Shown here: one piece after another, positions 10,148 to 19,900 of the stretch
How the letters are laid out: each line of letters opens with the position of its first letter
Position numbering within the stretch: the stretch's first letter is position 1
Source of the DNA: Folioceros fuciformis
Taxonomy: Eukaryota > Anthocerotophyta > Anthocerotopsida > Anthocerotales
Length of the DNA stretch: 27,129 bases
Assembly (NCBI GenBank): GCA_049999805.1
Contig: JBNGIO010006183.1
Location: forward strand, 319,131 to 346,259
Direction of reading: 5' to 3'
Program-made: the position numbers and the translations under genes
The notes under the pieces: generated by a model
What the model was told of the DNA's origin: nothing
What the model saw: the letters and a program-made list of their open reading frames with translations, nothing else
Databases searched by the model: none

Positions 10148-11119
10148 CTGAACTGCCTTACAGCAACTCAAGATTGGACCCAGAAACTTTCCTGCAACAG
10201 CTTCCGTCTACGGCCAACCTGCATTTCTGTCTCACACCCAGCACCATTCTCACATAAACCCAAATCCAGGAGTCGAATCCAGCTTGCGAAGGCTCGAGCT
10301 TGGCCCCTGGAGTTAGCCCCTGGAGCGTGCAAACAAGAGGAGAAGAAAATTCAAAATACCGCAACGCGGGAGTTGGAAAGAAAAGGTAAATGGAAGAATA
10401 ACATTATAGACTTAAGTCTCCGCCTTTCTTCATAAACTTAGTTGGCTAACGTTGTTAGCTTTGTTAGCGTCGGGCTCCTTTAGGGTTGGAAAGTTCGCTA
10501 TCACACTGCCCTTCCCTTCCCCTTGGGATTGTTGCTTACACTTAATACTCAGGCACTCGATTCGAGAATGCTCGCCAGAATTCTACCAAACTATCCGTTC
10601 CAGTCGTGATTTGAGGGCCGAGAAGGGCGTAGTTCCTCACGACAGCATCTCAGGGCATTCGTCAACGACATTGAATTGTCTGCCGAGCTTTGGTTCCCCC
10701 GCCGCTCGGTGCAGCAATCCGTAACTGCTTGGAGATCGTTTCATCGGCGAAGACTACCAGATCCCGACGCTGCGTTAGCGGCGGAGAGGAGGTGCGAGAC
10801 AGGCTGATGATCGCCGCCATCCGAGGCGGGTTCGTGATCAAGTTCAGGAAATCGGCGGTCTGCGTTTCAGGTTTCAGGCACCGCTGGTTGCATGTTGCTG
10901 GCGTCCGCTATATTTATTGCATTACAAATTGCAACGATAGTTCCTGTCCAGTAGTGGACCTACGTATTTTCATGGAGATAGTTAGATTTGTCTTTGTTCT
11001 GACTTTGCTTGTTTGAGGGGAAAGAATTCTAGTTGTAGGTGCTGGGCTGACATGGAGAGTGCCATCCTGCTTGCAGTGCCGGGCCCGTGGTGGTCTGGAC
11101 AGGTTGTTCAATTCGGTGA
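10148..11119. promoter_or_regulatory. Divergent (bidirectional) intergenic promoter region
   Basis: This 972-bp interval lies between two divergently oriented start codons, CAP-D3 on minus and the tail-anchored coiled-coil gene on plus. It must contain both 5' UTRs and both core promoters. I see no convincing TATA box on either side. It includes short clustered copies of GTTAGC around 10441-10470. The open reading frames across it have no coding character. The sequence cannot show whether the two genes share regulation. Confidence 0.45.
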
Positions 11120-13231
11120 ATGTCAACTTCGGACTCAAGCAGGGAGCTTATGACGTCCAACGGGGACTATGTCCACTCGCCTCCTAGCACCCCGAGTCCG
11201 CAAGGGGGCATGGATTTTGGGAATGACGATGGAGTTGATTACATAGGAGAAGATCATACACCATCAGCAAGTGCAGATGATGTTGGGATAGCCAACTCCG
11301 GTAATGATGATGGATTTAACCTCAAATCTAGTTCATCTGAGGCAGTTCCATTCTCAGGCAGTCGAGGATCTCAGTCTCAGAAATCCGGAAATGAGGAGCG
11401 GCTTGCCAATCTGATTGAGCTTAATAATACCTTGGTGCAGAAAGTGTCTGCACTTAGGACTGACAAGGAAAGTCTCAATGAGAAACTGAAATCCTTGGAA
11501 GAGCAACTGAGAATAGTGAGAGCCAACCAGGCAGCAGAGGCGCAAGATGCTCTGCAGACTTTAGAATCTGTGAAGAAGGACCTGTTGGATGAGAAAGCTA
11601 AGGTGGATTTTGAACTGCAATCGTCCATAGACGAGAGGCAGAAGCTTGAGACGCAAGCTACAGAGGTCAGACAGTTTATCGACGGTCTTCAAAGGGATTT
11701 TGCTGCATTGCTGACCGAGAAGATATTTCTGGAGCAGACGAATAGGGTCTTCGAAAGCAAGGCCAAGGATGCGTTAGATGCTTTAGAGGGCCTTCGTGGT
11801 CAGCACAATGGCGTGTTAGAAGAGAAGAATGAGCTGGAACAAAGTAAAATAGAGTTAGAGATGGAGCGTCGGGCTTTGGAGACAGAGGTGTCACAGGTCA
11901 CCAATAACCTTGATCAGATGAGAAGGGTGCACAATGAGCTGGTTCAGGAGCAGCGGGACCTGGAGAGGGAAAGGAGGGAAGCTGAAGAGAAGTTCGCCAC
12001 TTATGTTGCAAAAGTGGATGAACTCAAAGGTGTCATAAAAGATCTGGAAGCAAAAAACGAGGAATTCTCTCTACGCCACCAGGACCTTCTATCGCAAAAG
12101 ATTGCTTCCGAAGAGGTGCAAGGAGCATGGGAATCTGAGAATGCTTCACTTCTACAGCGGATCCGGGATTTGTCAGAGGAGAAGACCCAACTTACGCAGA
12201 CTTTGCGAGAGTCGGAGCAGCAGTTGGCTACAACAGTCGCTGCGCTGAAACAATCTGAGCAGGCCTTGGCCACTGCATCGGCTACAGTGACTGAGCTCAA
12301 GGAAGAAGTGGATACTCTACACCACCTGCACATGGAGCTCTCAAGGGACCATGGAAACTTGCAGATCCAGCAGGGTCACGCTGAGGCTGAGGGAAAGAGG
12401 ATGATATCGTTGAATGTGGAGCTAGAGGATCAGCTGACAACTATGTCAGATACCCTCAAGGCTGCGGACGAAGCCCTTGAAGAAGCTAACAGGTCGGTTG
12501 ATGTACTCCAGTGTGACCTCGGGAGGGAGAATCAACAGAAGCAGAGGGTGGAAAGCATGCTGGCAGAAGTGACAGTGCAGCTGCAGCAAGTACGCAAAGA
12601 TAAGGAGGAGGTGCAAGCTAGAGTACACTATCTGGAAGAAAGAGTTGGAGACTTAGAGGAGGAGCTTTCGGCGGCTGTCACAGAGACTAACAAGGCTATC
12701 CGAAGAGCAGAAAGGGAAGCAGAAAGCAGCGAGGCATTGAGAAGGGAAGTTGGCACTCTGCATGGGGTGAAGGAGGCCCTGGAGGACGAGCTCATGGCGA
12801 CCAAGTCTTGCCTGGATGCCACTCAAAAGGATTTGACAAGCACCAAGGACTCACTGTCTGAGATGGAAAATCAGTTGACAGAATATCGGAAGGAGCGGGA
12901 GAGCCTCAGAGGTGTGAAAGCGGCCTTAGAGTTGGAAATTCGGAGGATGAGCGGCTCGTCCGCCGAAACGGCAGACAAGGTGGAGGAGGAATTGAGAATG
13001 TGGAGGGAGAAGGTGGAGGAGCTCGCGGAGTCGTTGGAAAAGGCTAGGACTGCAGCAGGCAGTAATGAGAAAAAGACGTGGGAGGTCATGTCCGAACTCC
13101 AGGGTTTGAAGTCTGTGTTGCAGAGAAGGTCGAGGTGGAGCAAGGTCTGCTATCCGGCTGCAGTCGTCTCAGGAGCAGCGGCCCTTGCAGTTGGTTACAC
13201 CGTCATCAAGTACAAAGTGAAGCCTCAGTGA
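11120..13231 (+). CDS. Tail-anchored long coiled-coil protein, intronless
   Basis: A single exon encodes 703 aa. Residues 1-90 are Ser/Asp/Pro-rich and probably disordered. Residues about 92-665 are an almost continuous heptad-rich coiled coil dominated by Glu, Leu, Lys, Gln and Arg. One hydrophobic segment follows at about 676-696 (VCYPAAVVSGAAALAVGY and onward), then a short basic tail, KYKVKPQ. This is the layout of a tail-anchored (C-terminal signal-anchor) membrane protein. Plant families with this architecture include PMD1/PMD2, which act in peroxisome and mitochondrial division, and the WIT nuclear-envelope proteins. The moderately hydrophobic anchor and basic tail would suit a mitochondrial or peroxisomal membrane. 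I cannot assign the family from sequence alone. The ATG at 11120 is the first in frame; ATG 11150 is an alternative. No signal peptide is visible. Confidence 0.85.
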   Translation: MSTSDSSRELMTSNGDYVHSPPSTPSPQGGMDFGNDDGVDYIGEDHTPSASADDVGIANSGNDDGFNLKSSSSEAVPFSGSRGSQSQKSGNEERLANLIELNNTLVQKVSALRTDKESLNEKLKSLEEQLRIVRANQAAEAQDALQTLESVKKDLLDEKAKVDFELQSSIDERQKLETQATEVRQFIDGLQRDFAALLTEKIFLEQTNRVFESKAKDALDALEGLRGQHNGVLEEKNELEQSKIELEMERRALETEVSQVTNNLDQMRRVHNELVQEQRDLERERREAEEKFATYVAKVDELKGVIKDLEAKNEEFSLRHQDLLSQKIASEEVQGAWESENASLLQRIRDLSEEKTQLTQTLRESEQQLATTVAALKQSEQALATASATVTELKEEVDTLHHLHMELSRDHGNLQIQQGHAEAEGKRMISLNVELEDQLTTMSDTLKAADEALEEANRSVDVLQCDLGRENQQKQRVESMLAEVTVQLQQVRKDKEEVQARVHYLEERVGDLEEELSAAVTETNKAIRRAEREAESSEALRREVGTLHGVKEALEDELMATKSCLDATQKDLTSTKDSLSEMENQLTEYRKERESLRGVKAALELEIRRMSGSSAETADKVEEELRMWREKVEELAESLEKARTAAGSNEKKTWEVMSELQGLKSVLQRRSRWSKVCYPAAVVSGAAALAVGYTVIKYKVKPQ

Positions 13232-14078
13232 CGTCCCACTGTATACATGTAGATTTCTGCATTGGTTTCCCCTTCCCAGAGCTCACCACCCTTGAGCGCG
13301 GCCACCCTCGAGTGCGCTCCCACCCACCCAGTTCCTTGCAAAGACCATGCGAGACTCCATTTTTGCCACGAGTTCTGATTGTTTTTGGTGGTTAAAACCG
13401 CCCACCAGAGTGAACAGTTGAACGAAGAGGGAGGTCTGTTATGAGCTCTACGTGCCGCCGCGATGCACAGGCTCGCGGTGCCGAACACCAAGCTCTCAGT
13501 ATCGGTTCCCGGTGCCCCTGTTAAGAAGTTAGTCACTACCCTGCCATCAGGGAAGTTTCCACGGCACTGAGAGTCTCTGACTGGCTGTAATGTCCTGACA
13601 GCAAGGCAATGCGATTTGATATCGATGTGATTGGGCAATTTGTTCTTGATGCGATTGTGATGAGTGAAAGAAACGTCGGGATCGTGACGGAGGCAAGCCC
13701 TCCGTGTCCGGACAGGCGGACAGCGTATAGGAAGTGACCGTTGATGACAGCTGAGCTTGGCGCGGCTTTCCTGGCAGGTGCAAGCTGGCTGCCAGCAAGT
13801 TCCGCGCTCTCTTCCGCTGCTCGAGCAGCTTCGCGCTGGGGACAGCTCGTCCCCCGCGCCTTGCCTGCCTTCCGAGCCTTAAAAGGCCATGGCGACCTCC
13901 CTGATTCCATCAACAGTTGCTCGCTGTCCTCCGCTTCCATCATCGCTACCTCCATCGCACCTCCTTCTGTTTCGCCACATTTCTGCAGCGCCTGGCTCTG
14001 TCCCCCTTCACTTCTTTTCCGCAGCCGCTATCACAGCTCCCTCTTGGCCTGTGGCGAATCTCACACATTTCGGAAGCC
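13232..14078. other. Intergenic: 3' UTR of coiled-coil gene and 5' region of EXORDIUM gene
   Basis: I see no gene here on either strand. The left part follows a stop codon and should carry the 3' UTR of the coiled-coil gene. The right part leads to the EXORDIUM start. CTTAAAAGG at 13878-13886 is a weak TATA-like element about 195 bp before that ATG. The Ser/Pro-rich open frames at 13741-14160 read like shadow frames of CT-rich 5' UTR rather than protein. Confidence 0.4.
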
Positions 14079-14728
14079 ATGGCTGGATCTGGCGTCTGCT
14101 ACATCGGCATTCTTCTCCTGCTGGTACTCACCGCAGCGCAGGCACAAGGCAGGGTTCTGAGCAGCAATGAAGAGCGCACTGCGGGAAGACGCGCGCTCAA
14201 GGCCCTGGTGCCGGATCAGCCCCTGGTCCTGGAGTACCACGGCGGGAAGGTGCTGGGAGCCGGGGCTGGCATCAATGTCTACATTCTGTGGTACGGCGCC
14301 TTCTCCCGGGTGCAGAAGAACATCCTCAACGGCTTCATCAAGTCCATCGAGCTAAGCGGGGGAAGGAGCCCCAGCGTGACCAGCTGGTGGAAGCTCACGG
14401 CCGGCTACAGGGATGCCACAGGCGACACCGTCCCCGCGGCCGTGAAGCTGGCAGGGCAGGCCGAAGACAAGGGCTCCTTGGGCAAGAACCTCAAACAGGC
14501 CGACCTGGACTCTCTGGTGCAGCAGGCTCTGGACTCCAAGAAGCTACCTGTGGACGCGCACGGGCTGTACTTCCTCCTGACCGCGGCCGACGTCGCCGTG
14601 GAGGATTTCTGCATGAACTCTTGCGGCAGCCACGCCGTGCTCAAGGGGCCCGCCAAGCTCCCTTTCGCTTGGGTCGGCAACTCCGGCAACCAATGCCCCG
14701 GCATGTGCGCCTGGCCGTTCGCCGCCCC
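14079..14728 (+). CDS. EXORDIUM/PHI-1-like secreted protein, 3' part lost in assembly gap
   Basis: The 216 visible residues are the N-terminal part of a phosphate-induced-1/EXORDIUM protein (PF04674), a secreted apoplastic family linked to growth and brassinosteroid or carbon responses in plants. A classical signal peptide covers residues 1 to about 23, with a hydrophobic core ILLLLVL ending near AQAQG. Family signatures follow in order: INVYILWYG, PSVTSWWKLTAGYRD, LTAADVAVEDFCMNSCG, then AWVGNSGNQCPGMCAWPF just before the run of N. The start at 14079 is chosen because the signal peptide begins there; the frame is open further upstream but lacks coding character. Members normally continue for roughly 100 more residues after the CAWPF motif, and these are missing in the gap. 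The visible part has no intron. Confidence 0.93.
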
Positions 14729-15128
14729 NNNNNNNNNNNNNNNNNNNNNNNNNNNNNNNNNNNNNNNNNNNNNNNNNNNNNNNNNNNNNNNNNNNNNNNN
14801 NNNNNNNNNNNNNNNNNNNNNNNNNNNNNNNNNNNNNNNNNNNNNNNNNNNNNNNNNNNNNNNNNNNNNNNNNNNNNNNNNNNNNNNNNNNNNNNNNNNN
14901 NNNNNNNNNNNNNNNNNNNNNNNNNNNNNNNNNNNNNNNNNNNNNNNNNNNNNNNNNNNNNNNNNNNNNNNNNNNNNNNNNNNNNNNNNNNNNNNNNNNN
15001 NNNNNNNNNNNNNNNNNNNNNNNNNNNNNNNNNNNNNNNNNNNNNNNNNNNNNNNNNNNNNNNNNNNNNNNNNNNNNNNNNNNNNNNNNNNNNNNNNNNN
15101 NNNNNNNNNNNNNNNNNNNNNNNNNNNN
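14729..15128. other. Assembly gap, 400 N
   Basis: An uninterrupted run of exactly 400 N joins two unrelated coding regions. The missing sequence must hold the EXORDIUM C-terminus, the intergenic region, and the promoter and N-terminus of the lipase gene. That probably needs more than 400 bp, so the round length may be nominal. Reading frames that cross the gap are artefacts. Confidence 0.98.
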
Positions 15129-15935
15129 AAGGGGGTGGTGTGCTTGACGCACGGCTATGGCAACGACACGGGCTGGCTGTTCCAGAGCCTGGCCATGGAG
15201 GTGGCGAGGTGGGGGTACATTGCGGCGGCGGCGGACCTCCTGGGGCACGGCCGATCGGAGGGTCTGCCGGGCTACGTCTTCAGCCTGGATGCCTTTGCGG
15301 AGGCGCAGCTCGAGTTCTTCCAGGCCGTACGGGAGAAGCACAAGGGGTTGCCGGCATTTCTGTTCGGGGAGTCGCTGGGCGCGGCGGTGACGCTGCTCAT
15401 GCACTGGCAGGATCCATAGGGTTGGGCCGGCGCGGTGCTGAGCGCGCCCATGCTTAAGGTTCCCGAGCGCATGATGCCGCCGTGGTGGGTGAAGCTCACG
15501 GGCTACCCCGTGTTGAGCTTGGCGGATAGCTGGGCCGTGGTGCCCGAGAGGCGGAGGCCGAATCAGGCTATGTCGGCCAATGCCCAGGCCATCGCTGCCA
15601 ATCCCAGGCTGTATACGGGGAAGCGCAGGATCGGGACCATACGGGAGATCCTGCGGGTGTGTGACTACTTCGATCGTAACTTCGAGCGATGTGCCTTGCC
15701 CTTCCTTGCGTTGCACGGCGCCAGCGACATGGTGGCTGACATCCAGGGGACCAGGGCCTTGTACGAGCGGGCAGGCAGCTCGGATAAGACGTTGAAGGTA
15801 TACCAGGGTGCCAGGCACTCGCTCATACACGGGGAACCGGATGAGGTCAGTACTATTGTATTGCAGGATATTAGGGCGTGGCTGGACGACCGCGTGGAGA
15901 AGCACCAGATTGGCGATGTAGCTCGAAGGCCTTGA
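15129..15935 (+). CDS. Monoacylglycerol lipase-like alpha/beta hydrolase, 5'-partial, with in-frame TAG
   Basis: The frame starts inside the gene at the gap edge and ends at the TGA at 15933. It matches plant MAGL / lysophospholipase / caffeoylshikimate-esterase-like hydrolases. It shows THGYGNDTGWLFQSLA (oxyanion region), ADLLGHGRSEG, the nucleophile elbow GESLG, RRIGTIREILRVCDY, the acid residue in LHGASD, and the catalytic His in GARHSLIHGEPDE. Such enzymes hydrolyse monoacylglycerols or related esters. A TAG at 15417-15419 interrupts the frame after QDP, and the same frame continues with recognisable family sequence (GWAGAVLSAPM). The acid and His lie after the stop, so a truncated product would be inactive. 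This is either a recent pseudogene, a null allele or a base-call error next to a gap. The N-terminal region before the HG motif is missing. Confidence 0.9.
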
Positions 15936-16313
15936 CTTGGCTCCTGGCGCAGCAGATGCAACGTTTGCCGTTCCCCCTGTGTGTGGGACATTGTTGGTTG
16001 AGCAACTCTTCTCAGGTGACTGCTGAATCGGCTTGTCCCTCCCTAGTTTCCAGCATCGGACTGAAAAGGGGCATCCTTGATGAAGGAGTGGAATTTCTTC
16101 CGGAAGTGCACCTGAGTAACTAGCCGAGCTACGGGGATCGAAGGAAGAAACAAGGCAGGGATCCTTTTGCCTTATTTTCAAGGATAGTTTGCACTACCTC
16201 AGGTACTCTGGCTAGCTCGTGCCTGCGAAGCACGACAGCCACTAGATACTACGGAGCTTACATCCTTCTGCTACGGCAGGAGATGAATATGCTTCACCTA
16301 GGGTTTTTGGTGA

Positions 16314-16508
16314 CTGTCGGAGCTCGCAGAGTTTGTACACAACGGTGGCAAGGCAGGCTTTGTGGCACGGTATGTTACAGTGGGATTTGAATCGGCTATT
16401 GAGAACCAGGGAGTACGCACAGCTGACATTTTCCATGAGCCAGCATCATCGGTCATGGGTGCGACTGGACGCTGGAAGAAGTACGTGAAACACCCGTCAA
16501 GGGATTGA
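16314..16508 (+). other. Unidentified open fragment, possible gene relic
   Basis: This is a 64-codon stretch between stops with no usable start codon. It reads with good protein-like composition, including EFVHNGGKAGFVARYVTVGF, ADIFHEPASS and GRWKKYVKHP. The run around NGGKAGFVARY resembles an edge strand of secreted beta-sandwich proteins, but I cannot name the family. It could be a decayed gene fragment or an unrecognised exon. It could also be chance. Confidence 0.25.
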
Positions 16509-16626
16509 CATTTCGTGCTTCTCCATGGACACAAGGAATTTGGTTCCTGTCGAAGGAGACCAGCGTGGCAACTCCTCGAGTTTGAAAGGGAGAGTTATTA
16601 ATGATGAAAATCCTGGGGGACAACTC

Positions 16627-16634
16627 TATAAAAG
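16627..16634 (+). promoter_or_regulatory. Candidate TATA box
   Basis: TATAAAAG is preceded by CTC and followed by a pyrimidine-rich stretch with CTCCTC near 16652, a reasonable initiation region. It lies 332 bp before the ATG of the large ciliary-type gene on the same strand. If used, it implies a 5' UTR of about 300 bases. Confidence 0.4.
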
Positions 16635-16958
16635 CAGAAAAATCCGTTTCTCCTCACGCTTCCTCATGAGTTCTGAGTCGAACCAAATGTCTGCCGAACG
16701 TGAAGGGCTTTCAAAGAGGCGGACGGTTAGTAACCGTCACCTTTCTGTGCCCTTTCTGTGCATGAGACCAGCTGGCTCTTTCTTCGTCCAACACGAATGA
16801 CGAAGGCATGTCTGTTGCCTGACCTTAGTGATGGAAGCGTGCGTGCGAGGTAGCGGCAGCGTTCGAAAACTCCTCCTGGGTGGGTTTAGGTGCAACTCCC
16901 AAGAAGCAACCCCACGTGCATTGCATAGCACGATCAACAGCTGACGGGGTTGGTAGCG

Positions 16959-19900
16959 ATGGCCGTGGACAAGAACAAGAACATGACCGCACCGGTGAAG
17001 GAAGCAGGTGCCGCCAACAGGCCGTCCTCTCCCTCACGACCAGTGAGACCAGTGGGAGCCCGGAACAGCCGCTCCGCCTCGCCACCTCGCAAAGGAAGGG
17101 CTCCCAGCCGGAAAGAAAGCAACATCAGCCTGAATTGGGTGGAGTACGAGGGCGCCATCAAGGGCAGGGAAGATGAGCGACTGGAAGAGGCCTACAATGC
17201 CCCCAGGGCGCTGTCCCGGGAGGCTTCCAGGCGTCCCAGCCGCAGCTCCACGCCGGAGGTTGGGACTGCGCTCAGGAGGTCTCCGTCTCCGGACCCGGAG
17301 CTGCTGCCCGTCTCCCGCTGGTTCTCCGCCTCGCCCGCCTCGGGTCGGAGCAGCAGGGCTCTGTCGCCCTCTCCCCCTAGCGGATCTTCCCCTTCCAGAA
17401 GCTCCTTCAACTCTCCCTCCCCGCCTGTCTCCTCCCCCAAGGGCTCTTACAAGAGACGAGGCTCTTCCAGCACGTCGCCATCATCTCCTGCCTCTCCGTC
17501 CCTATCGCGCTCTCCATCTCCCGAGGCCCATGTTTCACGGGCTGCCACTCCGTCTTCAGCTCAGCGGCCCAGTTTGAAGCTAGGTCCGCTGCTCACCAAC
17601 ACGCCCAACTGCAGCTGCGAGGATGGGGATCCCAAGTGTGAGCACCGGCCTAGGAGTCCATCGCGGCCTACTTCCTTCGTCACGCTGCTTCCCGAGCCCG
17701 AGTCCACCTCAACTTCCTCCAACAAAGCAGAGGGACACGTCCCCAATCCGAACGCGGTGCAAACCCCCAGGTCAGCATTGCTTTGCTTTTGCCACTGTTA
17801 GCAGCTTCGGTGGTGGTGCTTGCGCATGCGGGGTGGTCCTTCTGAGCCAGTGTGTCCGACGCAGAGTGCCAGGAGACGAGACGGGGAGCTCTGTAGGACA
17901 AAACCCTCAGAATGACTTATCTCAGGTTCCAGCAATTCTGGAGAAAGAGGGACTCTTGCTCAAAATTCCTAGCTATCTAATCAAGGCACAGGCATCTGCT
18001 TTCGGACCCAGTGTGAGGCCTTCGCCAGAACCACAGGAAAACCCTTTTGTAAGGAATGAGCGTTTCAGCCGCGCCAACATAGACTTGCATGTGCCTACCA
18101 CCGTGAGACCTAGAAGCAGCATGGACAGTGGTCGCAGGAGCAGCGTCCTGGACTTAATCATGCAGGTGAGGTGACCATGCCACTGCTCATGACTGGAGTC
18201 GTAACTGTAGTCATCTTGCAGCAAGGCATAAAGGCATCCTTGCTTAAAGGCACACACTGCCCTATTGATCAGGGCACTGATCTCCGAAACAGAGGCAGCG
18301 TTGATGCATCGGCCAAGCAATGTCGAAGGGAGACGGTGACAATCCCTGTGAACGCAAAGCAATGGCTCCTTCAGTCCATTGGGCTAAAGGACGAACAGAT
18401 CCGTGCTATGCTGGATCAGGTGATCTGTCTTGGACTGGAATTCTCGTTTCTTGTTGTACCATCTCATGTGTCGGACCAGAAGACTATATTGAAATCATCC
18501 AGATGGAAGCTGTTCCTTCATCGGCAGCAGATCATGTACGTGAAGTCAAGGCAGAGTGGGATGCTTTGGAAGCCCGAGATCAGCGTCTCTCCCCAGCAGC
18601 AGAATTTCTTAGAAAGGATCAAGCGCTTCTGCAGAAAGTGAAAGGGCTGCTGCATCGTTTCACTGACCATCCTCACCCTGAGAAGCGTCTCGACGCAGGC
18701 AACTTTCGACAAACTTGATCATCTTCCCCACTGGGCCACCAGATTTTGTGACAGTTGATATAGTAGCTACGGACGCAAGTTGAGTGTCACATTAACGGGG
18801 CTGGAATACAGGTGCCAGAGACGAGGCAGGGAATGAGAGGAAGACGAGCTTCGAGCAAGCGGAGGATCTCCTTACAAGCCTTCTAGCCGAAGGCCACATG
18901 CCAATCGCTGCTCAACCAGGACAAGGATCTGTGGACCAGGACAGACCTAACAAGACGAGTGATGATCACACGACTGGGACTCTGTTGTTAGCACCTTCCT
19001 CACCCCCAGCAGCTGGACCTGTCAGTACACCAGGGCTTCAACCTCGACGAAGTGTGTCACCTGTAGGTAGCATTGTTGGAAAATTTATTTGCCAGTGCTG
19101 TGGCGAAATTAATGCCGCTGCTACACCCCACTCCAACGTTGGTCGGAACAGTCCTTTGCCTAAGGAGATCGCCCAAAGAACACCATCTTTGTTCCCAAGT
19201 CTATCCGTACCATCGGGAGCTTCTCTTCCTTCACTTATACCTCTTGACGACTACGTGGTGCGGAAGGGAATGTTCAAAGTATGTGCCGTTTCATCTTTGT
19301 GCGCTGAGCCCCTTTGGTTATTATGTTATGGCTTGCCAGTCCACACTCCCTCCTGATGTCAAGTGTTGTTGTTCCGTAGCCAGACAACGAGTACAAAGCA
19401 GCATTCTCGCACCTGGACAAGAGGTGGTACTTTGTGCTCTTCCCGGCACTTCAGGTAGTTCATACATTTATCGCCAGATACCCGCGTGCGTGGTGTGTAT
19501 CAGCTTATGCTCGTGTGGCATATATATGTCCCATGTAATGTTCAATGTTGGGCACTTGGGGGATAACAGCCAGGTAAAAGGGAGGATGTAGAGCTCTTGG
19601 GTGCATGGCTCCAGCATGCCACTCAGCGTAACAGTCGTGAAACACCAGATGGTGCATTTGAGGATGTCGAATCAGCGTTTGTGTTGCACTGTATTGCGTT
19701 TCTGGAGATTGTGAGACAGGTACTCAACTGTTGCAAATGGCAAACCGAGTTGACGAGATAAAAGACCGTGACTGAAAGCCTTGCCGTGTGACGAGGCACT
19801 TAGGAACTTACGAGGGTTGGATGGAATAACAGGTCAGAATTCATTGTGAGGATAGAGGCAATCTTCTTCTCCATCTCTGGCGACAACTCCTCCGAATATT

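Larger units (their letters stand above)
15936..16958. other. Intergenic: lipase 3' flank and promoter/5' UTR of the large ciliary-type gene
   Basis: No gene is recognised with confidence. Two things stand out: a 64-codon open stretch at 16314-16508 that reads like protein (listed separately) and a good TATA-box match at 16627. A short ATG-started frame at 16525-16800 overlaps the TATA element and has no recognisable features. I treat it as chance. Confidence 0.5.

Noticed and set aside
10355-10375. Possible E2F-type site (ACGCGGGAG) near CAP-D3
   Set aside because: It does not match the full consensus and stands alone, so the evidence is too weak to call.
13917-15419. A 500-residue plus-strand frame reading through the N run as one protein
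   Set aside because: It joins an EXORDIUM protein to a lipase across unknown sequence. The first 54 codons are 5' UTR and the end is the lipase TAG.
14544-16181. Long minus-strand open frame across the gap
   Set aside because: It is antisense to EXORDIUM and lipase coding sequence, has no motifs, and is extended artificially by N.
16525-16800. A 91-residue ATG-started frame on the plus strand
   Set aside because: It overlaps the candidate TATA box, has no recognisable domain, and is more easily explained as upstream non-coding sequence.
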